NCBI RefSeq assembly: GCF_019021925.1
Contig: NZ_CP058990.1
Span: 1,294,001 to 1,358,000 of the forward strand
DNA length: 64,000 bases
Direction: 5' to 3'
Origin: Cellulophaga sp. HaHaR_3_176
Lineage (GTDB): Bacteria; Bacteroidota; Bacteroidia; Flavobacteriales; Flavobacteriaceae
Positions 8,575 to 17,823 of this stretch are shown here, piece by piece. The notes under the pieces are model-generated. The model was not told where the DNA came from. It saw only the letters and a program-made list of their open reading frames with translations, and ran no database searches. The translations under genes and the position numbers were made by a program. Each line of letters starts with the position of its first letter. Position 1 is the stretch's first letter.

Positions 8575-9579
8575 TTAATCTTTTACTAAAATGTTAAATT
8601 TTCTAATATGATATACGAAATGTGACCATACGATGGACTTCGCTGCATAGTAATTTGGCATGTATTTAGCTTTTTCACGCTTTTTAAAAATCTTATTGAA
8701 ATTTTTATAAAAGCTCAAATGTGCTTTTAAAATTGCCAGACAATGGTTTAATTTACCTTGAAAAATAAATCTAATCCCTGCAACACCATCTAATAATAAT
8801 CTAATAAAAATTATTGGGAAAGCTTTTTTACGAGGTAAATTTTTTGCGATAGAATATAAAGAGTTTCTGAAATTTAAATATGTTTTTTTAGGATTCATGT
8901 TGCTAAGCGTAGAGCCACCCAAATGATAAATTTTAGAACTACCTACATACATAACTTTATGTCCATGATTTTTGGCTCTCCAACACAAATCTACCTCTTC
9001 TTGGTGGGCAAAGTAATCTTCATCAAAACCTTTTAGTTCGTTGAATACCGTTTTTTTGATAAACATACAAGCACCTGTTGCCCAAAAAATTTCTTTTACA
9101 TCGTTATATTGACCTTTATCTTTTTCTAAAGCTTGAAATATTCTTCCGCGACAAAAAGGATAGCCTAATTGATCAATAAAACCACCAGCAGCACCAGCAT
9201 ACTCAAAATAGTCTTTTTGTTTGTAATCTAAAATTTTAGGCTGAACTATAGCTACTTCATAATCTTTTTTAAAAATATTTCTAATAGGTGTTAACCAGTT
9301 TTCAGTTACCTCTACATCTGAATTAAGTAGACAGTAAATATCAGCATCAATATGTACTAAAGCGTCGTTATATCCTTTTGCAAAACCACCATTAGTGGTG
9401 TTTTGTACTATCTGAATAGAAGGGTAGTTGTTTTTTATGAAGGAAATTGAATTATCTGTAGATGCATTATCTGCAACATATATTTCAGCTCCTTTAGAAT
9501 GTGCTTGAACAGAGGGTAAAAATTGTTCTAATAATTTCTCTCCATTCCAATTAAGTATAACTACTGCAATTTTTAACAT
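8575..9579 (-). CDS. family 2 glycosyltransferase
   Basis: A 334-residue GT-A enzyme of the GT2 rhamnosyltransferase-like group, acting on the cytoplasmic face of the membrane in surface-polysaccharide or lipid glycosylation. The N terminus has VVILNWNG, the nucleotide-binding DNASTDNS, the NGGFAKGYN loop and LLNSDVEV as the DxD-type metal site (about 85-92). The central WATGACMFIKK and the acceptor loop with DEDYFAHQEEVDLCWR are typical. The C-terminal region is basic and amphipathic, suggesting peripheral membrane binding. The neighbours do not form a polysaccharide cluster, so the acceptor is unknown. Confidence 0.9.
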   Translation of the reverse strand: MLKIAVVILNWNGEKLLEQFLPSVQAHSKGAEIYVADNASTDNSISFIKNNYPSIQIVQNTTNGGFAKGYNDALVHIDADIYCLLNSDVEVTENWLTPIRNIFKKDYEVAIVQPKILDYKQKDYFEYAGAAGGFIDQLGYPFCRGRIFQALEKDKGQYNDVKEIFWATGACMFIKKTVFNELKGFDEDYFAHQEEVDLCWRAKNHGHKVMYVGSSKIYHLGGSTLSNMNPKKTYLNFRNSLYSIAKNLPRKKAFPIIFIRLLLDGVAGIRFIFQGKLNHCLAILKAHLSFYKNFNKIFKKREKAKYMPNYYAAKSIVWSHFVYHIRKFNILVKD

Positions 9580-9623
9580 GTAATCAAAGCCAAATACATA
9601 TTGGCAAACTTTTTCATTTATAG

Positions 9624-9646
9624 TATCTATTAGATATTAATAGATA
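9624..9646. repeat. perfect 9-bp inverted repeat upstream of glycosyltransferase
   Basis: TATCTATTA, 5-nt spacer GATAT, TAATAGATA. It lies 45 bp upstream of the glycosyltransferase start and 33 bp after the HsdR-N gene stop. It has no GC-rich stem or T-tract, so an operator fits better than a terminator, but in DNA this AT-rich it may be chance. Confidence 0.3.
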
Positions 9647-9678
9647 AAATGTGTTCATCATTTTTTGAAGTTCACAAA

Positions 9679-10125
9679 TTAACGGCTAAAATCAGGAATA
9701 TTCTCTAAAAAAGAATATTTTTCTTCTTCAAAGTCCATTTTACAATATATATGAGTCATTCCATTTGTAACCATTAAAAATTCGGATTGTAATTGCATAT
9801 TATATTTTGCAATTTGATCAAATGTTATTTGCGTTATAGGTATTTCAGGAGCTTTACACTCAACTAATAAAAAAATATCACCATTAGGTTTAAAGATGAC
9901 GATATCATATCTTTTTTTTAAAGAGTTGATAGTCAATTGCTTTTCAACGTTAATAAGACTTAGAGGGTATTTTTTATCGTTAATTAAATAATGAACAACA
10001 TGTTGGCGTACCCATTCTTCAGGTTGTAATACCACAAATTTTTTGCGTACTACATCAAAAATATAGATTTTATTTTCGTTATTTTTGAAACGAAAGTCAT
10101 AAGTAGGTAAATTTAGCACTTGCAT
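9679..10125 (-). CDS. HsdR N-terminal domain (PD-(D/E)xK) protein
   Basis: A 148-residue stand-alone version of the nuclease domain found at the N terminus of type I restriction HsdR subunits. The nuclease core is visible as RYDIVIF followed by FLLVECKAP, giving the D...ExK catalytic pattern near residues 74-92. No helicase, HsdM or HsdS gene is nearby, so it is not a restriction system. It is divergent from holA with only 26 bp between start codons. From memory, this pairing recurs in Bacteroidetes. A housekeeping nuclease linked to replication is inference. Confidence 0.82.
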   Translation of the reverse strand: MQVLNLPTYDFRFKNNENKIYIFDVVRKKFVVLQPEEWVRQHVVHYLINDKKYPLSLINVEKQLTINSLKKRYDIVIFKPNGDIFLLVECKAPEIPITQITFDQIAKYNMQLQSEFLMVTNGMTHIYCKMDFEEEKYSFLENIPDFSR

Positions 10126-10151
10126 GACACAAATTTGATGATTTTTTCTGA

Positions 10152-11150
10152 ATGGATGAAGTAAAAAAGATTGTAAACGATATAAAAGCAGGAGCTATTA
10201 AACCTATTTATTTTTTGACGGGTGAAGAGGCTTATTATATTGATAAGCTTGCTGAATACATTGAAAAAACTATTCTTTCAGAAGAAGAACGAGGCTTTAA
10301 CCAAATGGTTTTATATGGTAAAGATGTTACAGTAGATGATATTATAAGTAATGCTAAGCGTTATCCTATGATGGCCGAACATCAAGTTATTATTGTTAAA
10401 GAAGCACAACACCTTTCAAGAACTATAGAGAATTTGGCAGCTTATGCTGAAAATCCTCAATTATCTACGGTTTTAGTAATTTGTTATAAATATGCCAAGC
10501 TAGATAAACGTAAAAAAATATATAAGGCTATAAAAAAAACAGGAGTACTGTTTGAAAGTAAAAAATTATATGAGAATCAGGTATCAGATTGGATTCGTAA
10601 AGTTTTAGCAGGTAGCGGTTATACAATTACACCTAAAGCAGCTATATTATTGGTGGAATTTTTAGGAACTGATTTAAGTAAAATAAATAACGAGTTAGAA
10701 AAACTTAAAATAGTTATTCCTAAAACTCAAGAAATTACACCTGAAGCCATAGAAATAAATATAGGTATAAGTAAAGATTATAATAATTTTGAGCTAAAAA
10801 AGGCTTTAGGGGAACGTAATGTGTTAAAAGCAACTAGAATTCTAAATTATTTTGCACAAAACCCAAAAGACAATCCTTTTGTGTTGACAATTACTTTATT
10901 GAATTCATTTTTCACTCAATTACTACAGTATCATGGTTTAAGCGATCATAGCTCTAAAAGTGTAGCGAGTGCTTTAGGTATTAACCCTTATTTTGTAAAA
11001 GAGTTTCAGGTAGCAGCTAAAAATTATCCCATGAAAAAGGTTAGTGGAATAATTGCACACTTGAGAGATTTAGATGTAAAAGGAAAAGGAGTAGGAGCTA
11101 ACTTATCACAAGAAGATCTTTTAAAAGACCTTCTTGTAAAAATCATATAA
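10152..11150 (+). CDS. holA: DNA polymerase III subunit delta
   Basis: A 332-residue clamp-loader delta subunit, which opens the beta clamp. The N terminus has the delta hallmark IYFLTGEEAYYIDKL (about 19-33), then the degenerate AAA+ module with VIIVKEAQ and the lid region LSKINNELEKL. The C-terminal collar domain follows, with ALGINPYFVKEF. Length is normal. The start ATG follows directly on the divergent HsdR-N gene, leaving 26 bp for two promoters. It ends 4 nt before the convergent DoxX stop. Confidence 0.93.
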   Translation: MDEVKKIVNDIKAGAIKPIYFLTGEEAYYIDKLAEYIEKTILSEEERGFNQMVLYGKDVTVDDIISNAKRYPMMAEHQVIIVKEAQHLSRTIENLAAYAENPQLSTVLVICYKYAKLDKRKKIYKAIKKTGVLFESKKLYENQVSDWIRKVLAGSGYTITPKAAILLVEFLGTDLSKINNELEKLKIVIPKTQEITPEAIEINIGISKDYNNFELKKALGERNVLKATRILNYFAQNPKDNPFVLTITLLNSFFTQLLQYHGLSDHSSKSVASALGINPYFVKEFQVAAKNYPMKKVSGIIAHLRDLDVKGKGVGANLSQEDLLKDLLVKII

Positions 11151-11154
11151 TTTA

Positions 11155-11532
11155 TTATTTACGATCAATGCTATATGTACTAGGACCTACTAAAATAATA
11201 ACAACAAAAACAAGTAAATAAAGTATAGCCATTTCTTTTTTTGCAAACGAATCTGCTCCGTGGGTTATAAATGCAGCTACAGCCATTGTAATTGCAGCTG
11301 GTATTGCAGCCCATCTTGTTTTAAAGCCAAATATGATTAAAATTGGGCATAAAAATTCGCCTATAACAGCTAAAAATAGAGAAGGAGCAGCACCTATACC
11401 AAAAGGATCAGCAAATTCTAAATTTCCACTTATTAAATTTTGAAATTTAGGTAAACCGTGAGTTAACATCATCGCAGATACTACAACACGCAATAATAGT
11501 AGGCCTATATCATTAAATAGTTTCTTTTGCAT
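11155..11532 (-). CDS. DoxX family membrane protein
   Basis: A 125-residue integral membrane protein with four predicted helices (about 9-27, 47-67, 72-90, 97-117). The N-terminal LLLLRVVVSAMMLTHGLPKF and the following GN/PFGIG loop are typical of DoxX/TQO-small-subunit-like proteins. The family is linked loosely to thiol or redox balance at the membrane; the partner is unknown here. It follows the convergent holA by 4 nt. The E1 gene upstream ends 119 nt away, so it probably has its own promoter. Confidence 0.85.
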   Translation of the reverse strand: MQKKLFNDIGLLLLRVVVSAMMLTHGLPKFQNLISGNLEFADPFGIGAAPSLFLAVIGEFLCPILIIFGFKTRWAAIPAAITMAVAAFITHGADSFAKKEMAILYLLVFVVIILVGPSTYSIDRK

Positions 11533-11651
11533 AATATTTTGGGGTAATTTTCATTAAAAATAACAATTATTTTGCATTGAAGTAAATTAACTGTAAAATT
11601 TTTGAATAACTCATAAAATAGGTCTTGTAAATCAGATTAATACGTATTATT

Positions 11652-14063
11652 TTAATGTAAGCTAGGGTAGTTGTTAGGGTCAGCTTCTCTAATAATACTA
11701 TAAATTTTTTCAAAAATATCTTCTGCATTAGGTTTTGAAAAATAATCACCATCTGATGAATATGCTGGCCTGTGATTTTTAGCAGTTAAGGTCTGTGGAG
11801 GACTATCTAAATACTGATAAGCACCTTGAGCTTCTATAATTTCTTGTACCAAATATGAAGAACAACCACCAGGTACATCTTCATCAATCACTAAAAGTCT
11901 GTTTGTTTTTTTAATACTTTCAACCACATCATGATTTAAATCAAAAGGAAGTAAACTTTGAGCATCAATTACTTCAACATCAATGCCAACTTCTCTCAAT
12001 TCTTTAGCTACTTGTAAAACTATTCTTAATGTTGAACCGTATGATAGTACTGTAATATCAGTACCTGTTTTTACAGTTTCTACAACTCCAATAGGAGTGC
12101 AAATTTCACCTAAGTTATTTGGTAATTTTTCTTTTAATCTATAACCGTTCAAACTTTCTACTACTACTGCAGGTTCATCACTTTTCATTAATGTATTGTA
12201 GAAACCGGCAGCTTTAACCATGTTTCTAGGAACTAGAATATGCATTCCTTTTAAGAAATTGATCATTCCGCCCATTTGTGAACCTGAATGCCATATACCT
12301 TCTAATCTATGACCTCTAGTTCTTATGATAAGTGGTGCTTTTTGTTTACCGACAGTTCTATATAAAAGTGTTGCTAAATCATCACTTAAGGTTTGTAAAC
12401 CGTATAATATATAATCTAAATATTGGATTTCTGCTATTGGTCTAAGCCCTCTTAAAGCCATTCCAATACCTTGTCCAACAATTGTAGCTTCACGAATACC
12501 TGTATCAGCGACTCTAAGCTCTCCGTATTTTTCTTGTAAACCTTCTAAGCCTTGGTTAACATCACCAATAGCTCCTGTATCTTCTCCAAAGATTAATGCT
12601 TCAGGATGATTTTTAAGTAATTTATCAAAGTTTTCTTTTAGAATAACTCGACCATCAACTTGTCTAATTTCCTCATCATAAGTTGGTTCAACACTTTTAA
12701 TATTGGTAGCTTTATTAGGTAGTTCACTATATAGGTGTGAACTATATTTATGTTGTGTATTTTTATAAAATACAGCAATCCAATCTATTAGTTCTTTCCT
12801 AGCTTCAGTTTGTTCACCAATTAAATAACGTAATGTTTTTCTCGCTTTAGATAGAATGTCTTTTTTTATAGGCTCATCTATGGCAATTAAATCGTTTTTA
12901 ATACGAGTAATAAATACTTTATTAGGACTGCCTAAAGAAACTTTTTCTAAAATAGAAATTAATTCTTTTTTCGCAATTTTATGCGGATCTAAAAGCTCAT
13001 TCCAGGCTTCTTTTTTAGCCGTACGAACTTTTTTACGGATTTCTTTTTCTAAATCTTTTAATTCATCATCAGTAGATACTCCTATTTCTAGTATCCATTC
13101 TCTAAAACGCTTATTACAGTCGTTATCTTTTTCCCATTGTAAACGTTCTTCATTTTTATAACGCTCATGAGAGCCTGAAGTTGAATGACCTTGTGGTTGT
13201 GTTAATTCGTTTACATGTATTAAAACAGGTACATGCTCTTCTCTAGCGATATCGGCTGCATTCTCATACGTATGTATAAGTGCCGTATAATCCCACCCGT
13301 TTACACGTAATATTTCAAAACCTTTTTCGTTTTCTGTTCTTTGAAATCCTTTTAAAATTTCAGAGATATTTTCTTTTGTAGTTTGATGTTTTGCATGAAC
13401 AGATATACCGTATTCATCATCCCAAACACTAATAACCATAGGTACTTGTAAAACACCAGCAGCATTTATAGTTTCAAAAAAGTGACCTTCACTAGTACTA
13501 GCATTACCTATTGTACCCCAAGCAACTTCATTTCCGTTATTTGAAAATTTGGTAGCATCAATTCCTTTAACATTTCTGTAAATTTTTGATGCTTGAGCTA
13601 AACCTAAAAGTCTAGGCATTTGGCCAGCAGTAGGGGAGATGTCTGCACTACTATTTTTTTGAGCAGTTAAATCTTTCCAAGAACCATCTTCATTTAAACT
13701 ATGAGTAACAAAATGGCCTCCCATTTGTCTACCAGCACTCATTGGTTCTTTTTCTATATCTGTTGTGGCGTATAAACCATGAAAAAATTGTTTAGGAGTA
13801 AGCTTGCCTATGGCCATCATAAAAGTTTGGTCACGATAATAACCACTTCTAAAATCTCCATTTTTAAATGAGCGAGCCATAGCTAATTGTGGTAACTCTT
13901 TACCGTCTCCGAAAATACCAAACTTAGCTTTCCCAGTCAGTACTTCACGACGCCCCAATAAACTACATTCTCTACTTATAACTGCGATTTCGTAATCGTT
14001 AAGAATTTGCGTCTTAAAATCATCAAAAGAAATATCGTTATTTGCTTGCAGATCTACTTTCAT
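11652..14063 (-). CDS. fused 2-oxoacid dehydrogenase E1 alpha/beta with altered thiamine site
   Basis: An 803-residue fusion of E1 alpha (about 1-390) and E1 beta (about 470-795), as in branched-chain-type 2-oxoacid dehydrogenases that pass acyl groups to an E2 lipoyl protein. The beta half has GEDTGAIGDVNQG, the ADTGIREATIVGQGIGMALRG stretch (split here only for naming) and the transketolase C-terminal LLPFDL region. The thiamine-metal motif is unusual: where relatives have G-[DE]-G...NN, this protein has Gly186-Asn187-Ala188...Asp215-Asp216, with the following Tyr218 kept. The acidic and amide ligands look swapped. A linker of about 80 residues joins the halves. A promoter at 14084-14114 precedes it. 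The substrate is not known; a second fused E1 lies at 60821-62797. Confidence 0.88.
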   Translation of the reverse strand: MKVDLQANNDISFDDFKTQILNDYEIAVISRECSLLGRREVLTGKAKFGIFGDGKELPQLAMARSFKNGDFRSGYYRDQTFMMAIGKLTPKQFFHGLYATTDIEKEPMSAGRQMGGHFVTHSLNEDGSWKDLTAQKNSSADISPTAGQMPRLLGLAQASKIYRNVKGIDATKFSNNGNEVAWGTIGNASTSEGHFFETINAAGVLQVPMVISVWDDEYGISVHAKHQTTKENISEILKGFQRTENEKGFEILRVNGWDYTALIHTYENAADIAREEHVPVLIHVNELTQPQGHSTSGSHERYKNEERLQWEKDNDCNKRFREWILEIGVSTDDELKDLEKEIRKKVRTAKKEAWNELLDPHKIAKKELISILEKVSLGSPNKVFITRIKNDLIAIDEPIKKDILSKARKTLRYLIGEQTEARKELIDWIAVFYKNTQHKYSSHLYSELPNKATNIKSVEPTYDEEIRQVDGRVILKENFDKLLKNHPEALIFGEDTGAIGDVNQGLEGLQEKYGELRVADTGIREATIVGQGIGMALRGLRPIAEIQYLDYILYGLQTLSDDLATLLYRTVGKQKAPLIIRTRGHRLEGIWHSGSQMGGMINFLKGMHILVPRNMVKAAGFYNTLMKSDEPAVVVESLNGYRLKEKLPNNLGEICTPIGVVETVKTGTDITVLSYGSTLRIVLQVAKELREVGIDVEVIDAQSLLPFDLNHDVVESIKKTNRLLVIDEDVPGGCSSYLVQEIIEAQGAYQYLDSPPQTLTAKNHRPAYSSDGDYFSKPNAEDIFEKIYSIIREADPNNYPSLH

Positions 14064-14083
14064 AAGTATAGTTATATATTTTG

Positions 14084-14114
14084 CAAAAATACCAAAATAG
14101 AATGAATTTTACAA
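14084..14114 (-). promoter_or_regulatory. promoter of fused E1 gene
   Basis: Minus-strand TATTTTTG -7 box (14084-14091), a 20-nt spacer and a TTG -33 box (14112-14114), fitting the Bacteroidetes pattern. The ATG is at 14063, giving a short leader. Confidence 0.6.
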
Positions 14115-14224
14115 TTTGTATATTACTATAAATATTAATGATAATTTAAGTTTTAGTAAATTTTGAGGTTTTCAATTATTATATTTTCAGTTAATTAATA
14201 TAAAATTGAGAATTCAATAAGCTT

Positions 14225-17068
14225 TTAGAACCATTTTCTAGTAAATAGTCGGGTAAGTGTTTTAGGACTTAAAGTTACAATAAATCGTATTTTTTGTCCA
14301 TAATCAGGCTGAGAAACTTCCCAACCATTATTAGAGTATAAAGGAAAGTACAGTTCAAAATAATCAGGGACTAGGTTAAGTCGAACCCCTGAGTCATAAA
14401 CAAAACGTGCATTTTCTCTTTTATTTTTTATAAAACCAACATCGCCATATAATTCTATAGATCGCCATACGCTAACACTTGCGTTTGTTGTTACTATAAA
14501 ATCGTTAGCAAAAGGATTTTGTAATTTAGACTTAAAACCACCTTCTGCGACTACTAATTGTTGACTATAAATACCTGACGATTCAGACCTACCTAAATAA
14601 TTATAATCAAATAAATAATCTGTAGGTCTGTCTAAAGCAAAACTATAAAAGTTAGTGTCAGTTGTATTATTTTTTATGAATTTACCCGCGTAAAAACGAG
14701 TATTTAACTGCATGTTATTTTCAAATAATTTTCTGTATTCTAAATTTACGATTACTTTACTGAAATTATGAGCTATTTGTAAATCTGAAGACCACGATAA
14801 ATAATTGATAACACCGTTATTATTCATTCCGTATCTTAAATTTAAAATACTATAATCGGGCGTTGTTTCTAAGTCTTCAATTTCTTCTCCAACAGATCTA
14901 AAAATGTTTACATATCTTAAATTTAAATAACTTCTTTTATTTGATCTAAAATCATCAGGACGCCAACCAAGACTGATTGAAGGTGTAAATGATGTATAAC
15001 GAGAATCAGTTTGAAAGTGAAATGACGAATAACCAAATGAATAACTAGAAATATAAAAACCTGTTTTATTATGGTATTTTCTATAGTTAATATTTGCTGA
15101 GCCTACTAATGCTTTTTCTTTCATAGCGTAAGCAGGAGCTATGTCAAACAAAAAAGGTTTATCTAAAAATGTTTTATTGTAAATACGTAAAGCAGGGGTT
15201 ATACCATCGTATATGTTAAAACGTAAGGTAGGTACATAAAATATTTGATTGTAAAAAGGGTCTTCTGTATCTCTAAAGAACTGAAATTTTAATTTTTTGT
15301 TACTAGCAAGAAAACCTTTTAATGATTTCCAATTATCACGTTCATTAAATTCAGGTATTTTATGATCGTAATTTAAAACGAGTTTATCTTCTCCACTTTT
15401 CGGAATTGTAAATGTTTTTGTAGAATCTATACCCGTAAACCAATATCTAGAAACAATTGAATCCTTTTTTAAACCAAACATGGAAATAGGTACATTAGTT
15501 CCACTCTTATTTTTTAGTGTAACTAAAAGAGAATCGTTAACATTTGTGACTTTTTTTATTTTAAAATCAATACGTTCATTAGTGGTAACGTATTCATCTA
15601 AAAACCAAGAAATATCTTTATCGACATTGTCTTTCAATATTTCTTCAAAATCGTTTGATGATACAGATCGCAACCTATAATTCGTATAAAAATCTTTAAT
15701 ACTTTTATCTACATTTTCTTTGCCAACATAATTTGCTAAAAAAGATAGCCCAGCACCAGCCTTATATCTATTACCTATTTTTTGATTGAATTTCAGAAGA
15801 GAATCATTAGATGTTGTTAATGGTTGATCTAGATTTTTTCTTGCTCCGTACATATAGAGTAGTGGGTACTGCTCAGTAAACTTAATCTTAGCCAGGTTAA
15901 AATTCTTAAAGCCCCAAATATTAGATAATTTGCCTAATAATTTTTGATCAGGATAATATTCTTCTACATAAGAAATCATCATATAATTAACTAATGCATC
16001 CATTACCCATTTTTCTTTTCGGGTATCTAAAAAAATAGTTTCATTAAAAAAGTGATTTAATGCAGTTTTTAAAAATTTTAGTTCAAATTGAAATTGATTT
16101 TCATAAGGTCGAACAAAAGAGGGGAGTTGGTTGACACCGTAAAGCGGATCTTTATTATAGTCTAAATTACTTACTAAAAAATTACTATGAGGGTAGGCTC
16201 CTAAATGGTTTGAAATATAGTTAGCTACTTTATCTATTGCTATAGCTCTAGATATTTCATCAAATTTATTGACATTTATATCTGTAGTTATAGCAATGTC
16301 ATGCGATATATGTTTGGTATAATTTTGTTCTGATGTAATGATTAAGTCGCAACTTTTTCTATAATCACCTCTCAAATTTACTTGTGTTGAATTTTGGAAT
16401 TTTGTTTCTTCCTCTATTTCAAAGTTTGATGCTACAAATAAATTTTCAGGATAATCAAAAATAATATCAGTATTGGTTATGCCTGTATATAGATCTTCTA
16501 AATTTTTATTTGAATATAAATGCCAATCACCATCATAGACAGCAGGTGTTAAATACCAATCTTTTAAATAGTATTCATTTTTATTGCTGTAGCCAAACAG
16601 CGTAAATTTATTGGGTGGTAATTTAACCTCGTAAGTTAAATATAGGCTGGCATACTCATTCGGAGCTAGTTTTTTGTTTAATTTAAAAGTAAGTATATCA
16701 TAATCAACATCTCTACCCCAGCGTAAACCAGTGTAGTTGTCATCAACAGCACTTAAAATTTTAGTATACCCTCTATCGCTATCTTTTGCAAGATGCATAC
16801 TTCTTTTAAAATCTTCTTCAAATCTTTTTGCTAGTTGAGTTTTTTTATTACTGTAAGCATTAGCCCAGTCATTAAAATGTAATACCTCTAATGTATCATT
16901 AGAGGTATTATGAAATTTAAATTCTTGAACAATAGATATCGTCTTACTTTTACCGTTTAAAGATGCGGTAATTTTATTAAAATGCTGCGAACGCATTTGG
17001 CAGCTAAAAAAGAATAGCGTAGCACAAATAAGAGTCCTTAATAAGAAATACAATTTCTTTTTAAACAT
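14225..17068 (-). CDS. inactive M1-peptidase-like protein with C-terminal outer-membrane barrel
   Basis: A 947-residue exported protein (N-terminal hydrophobic segment with FFFSC, possibly a lipobox, and then SQ). Residues about 30-250 form the beta-sandwich seen in M1 aminopeptidases. The following region fits the gluzincin catalytic domain, but the zinc motif HExxH is replaced by TALNH (His339 is the only residue kept), the downstream glutamate is absent (WVMDALVNY) and the GAMEN loop reads GVNQLPS. Residues about 600-947 are beta-strand rich and end in an aromatic residue (RKWF), as in outer-membrane barrels. I infer a non-enzymatic surface or barrel protein. It starts 6 nt after the LOG-family gene, in the uvrA transcription unit direction. 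Confidence 0.75.
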   Translation of the reverse strand: MFKKKLYFLLRTLICATLFFFSCQMRSQHFNKITASLNGKSKTISIVQEFKFHNTSNDTLEVLHFNDWANAYSNKKTQLAKRFEEDFKRSMHLAKDSDRGYTKILSAVDDNYTGLRWGRDVDYDILTFKLNKKLAPNEYASLYLTYEVKLPPNKFTLFGYSNKNEYYLKDWYLTPAVYDGDWHLYSNKNLEDLYTGITNTDIIFDYPENLFVASNFEIEEETKFQNSTQVNLRGDYRKSCDLIITSEQNYTKHISHDIAITTDINVNKFDEISRAIAIDKVANYISNHLGAYPHSNFLVSNLDYNKDPLYGVNQLPSFVRPYENQFQFELKFLKTALNHFFNETIFLDTRKEKWVMDALVNYMMISYVEEYYPDQKLLGKLSNIWGFKNFNLAKIKFTEQYPLLYMYGARKNLDQPLTTSNDSLLKFNQKIGNRYKAGAGLSFLANYVGKENVDKSIKDFYTNYRLRSVSSNDFEEILKDNVDKDISWFLDEYVTTNERIDFKIKKVTNVNDSLLVTLKNKSGTNVPISMFGLKKDSIVSRYWFTGIDSTKTFTIPKSGEDKLVLNYDHKIPEFNERDNWKSLKGFLASNKKLKFQFFRDTEDPFYNQIFYVPTLRFNIYDGITPALRIYNKTFLDKPFLFDIAPAYAMKEKALVGSANINYRKYHNKTGFYISSYSFGYSSFHFQTDSRYTSFTPSISLGWRPDDFRSNKRSYLNLRYVNIFRSVGEEIEDLETTPDYSILNLRYGMNNNGVINYLSWSSDLQIAHNFSKVIVNLEYRKLFENNMQLNTRFYAGKFIKNNTTDTNFYSFALDRPTDYLFDYNYLGRSESSGIYSQQLVVAEGGFKSKLQNPFANDFIVTTNASVSVWRSIELYGDVGFIKNKRENARFVYDSGVRLNLVPDYFELYFPLYSNNGWEVSQPDYGQKIRFIVTLSPKTLTRLFTRKWF

Positions 17069-17074
17069 ATAAAA

Positions 17075-17761
17075 TTAAAAGTTAGGACTATGCGTATGAC
17101 CTTTATAAAAGTTATCTATTATTTCAACAACCTCTTCTTTAGTGTCAGCCATTTTAATTAAATCTAAATCTTTCGGGCTAATATTACCTTCTTTTAACAT
17201 GGTATCTTTAACCCAGTCCATTAAGCCTTCCCAAAATTCAGTACCTACCAAAATTATAGGAAATTTTTCAATTTTATTTGTTTGTATTAAAGTCATTGCT
17301 TCAAAAAGTTCATCTAATGTTCCGAACCCACCAGGCATAACAACAAACCCTTGGCTATATTTTACAAACATTACTTTTCTAACAAAAAAGTAATCAAAAT
17401 CTAAACTCTTATCACTATCAATATAAGGATTGTCATGTTGTTCAAAAGGTAAATCTATATTTAAACCTACTGATGTACCACCTGCTATATGAGCTCCTTT
17501 ATTACCAGCTTCCATTATACCTGGTCCACCACCAGTAATAACACCATAACCAGCTTCTGCGATACTTTTTGCAATTTCTATAGCTAATTGATAATATTTA
17601 GCATCAGACTTGGTTCTTGCAGATCCAAAAATAGATACACACGGACCAATAAGGCTCATTTTTTCAAATCCATTTACAAATTCTCCCATTATTTTAAATA
17701 ATGCCCAAGAGTCATTTGTTTTTATTTCATTCCAGCCTTTATGATGTTGTTCTTTTCTCAT
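17075..17761 (-). CDS. LOG family (TIGR00730) Rossmann-fold protein
   Basis: A 228-residue protein of the LOG/lysine-decarboxylase-like family, whose characterised members are nucleoside 5'-monophosphate phosphoribohydrolases (cytokinin-activating in plants). The family signature PGGFGTLDELFE (about 142-153) and the GGGPGIMEAGNKGA phosphate loop are intact, as is SIFGSART. The bacterial substrate is usually AMP or a related nucleotide. It lies 62 nt downstream of uvrA and 6 nt upstream of the M1-like barrel gene, so the three may share a transcript. Confidence 0.9.
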   Translation of the reverse strand: MRKEQHHKGWNEIKTNDSWALFKIMGEFVNGFEKMSLIGPCVSIFGSARTKSDAKYYQLAIEIAKSIAEAGYGVITGGGPGIMEAGNKGAHIAGGTSVGLNIDLPFEQHDNPYIDSDKSLDFDYFFVRKVMFVKYSQGFVVMPGGFGTLDELFEAMTLIQTNKIEKFPIILVGTEFWEGLMDWVKDTMLKEGNISPKDLDLIKMADTKEEVVEIIDNFYKGHTHSPNF

Positions 17762-17823
17762 TCTTTATTTTAAAATTTTATAATCCAGAAGTCAATATAA
17801 CTTTTTTATTTGTTTTCTACTTA

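Noticed and set aside
9679..10125. Type I restriction system
   Set aside because: Only an HsdR N-terminal domain is present; no helicase, methylase or specificity gene is nearby.
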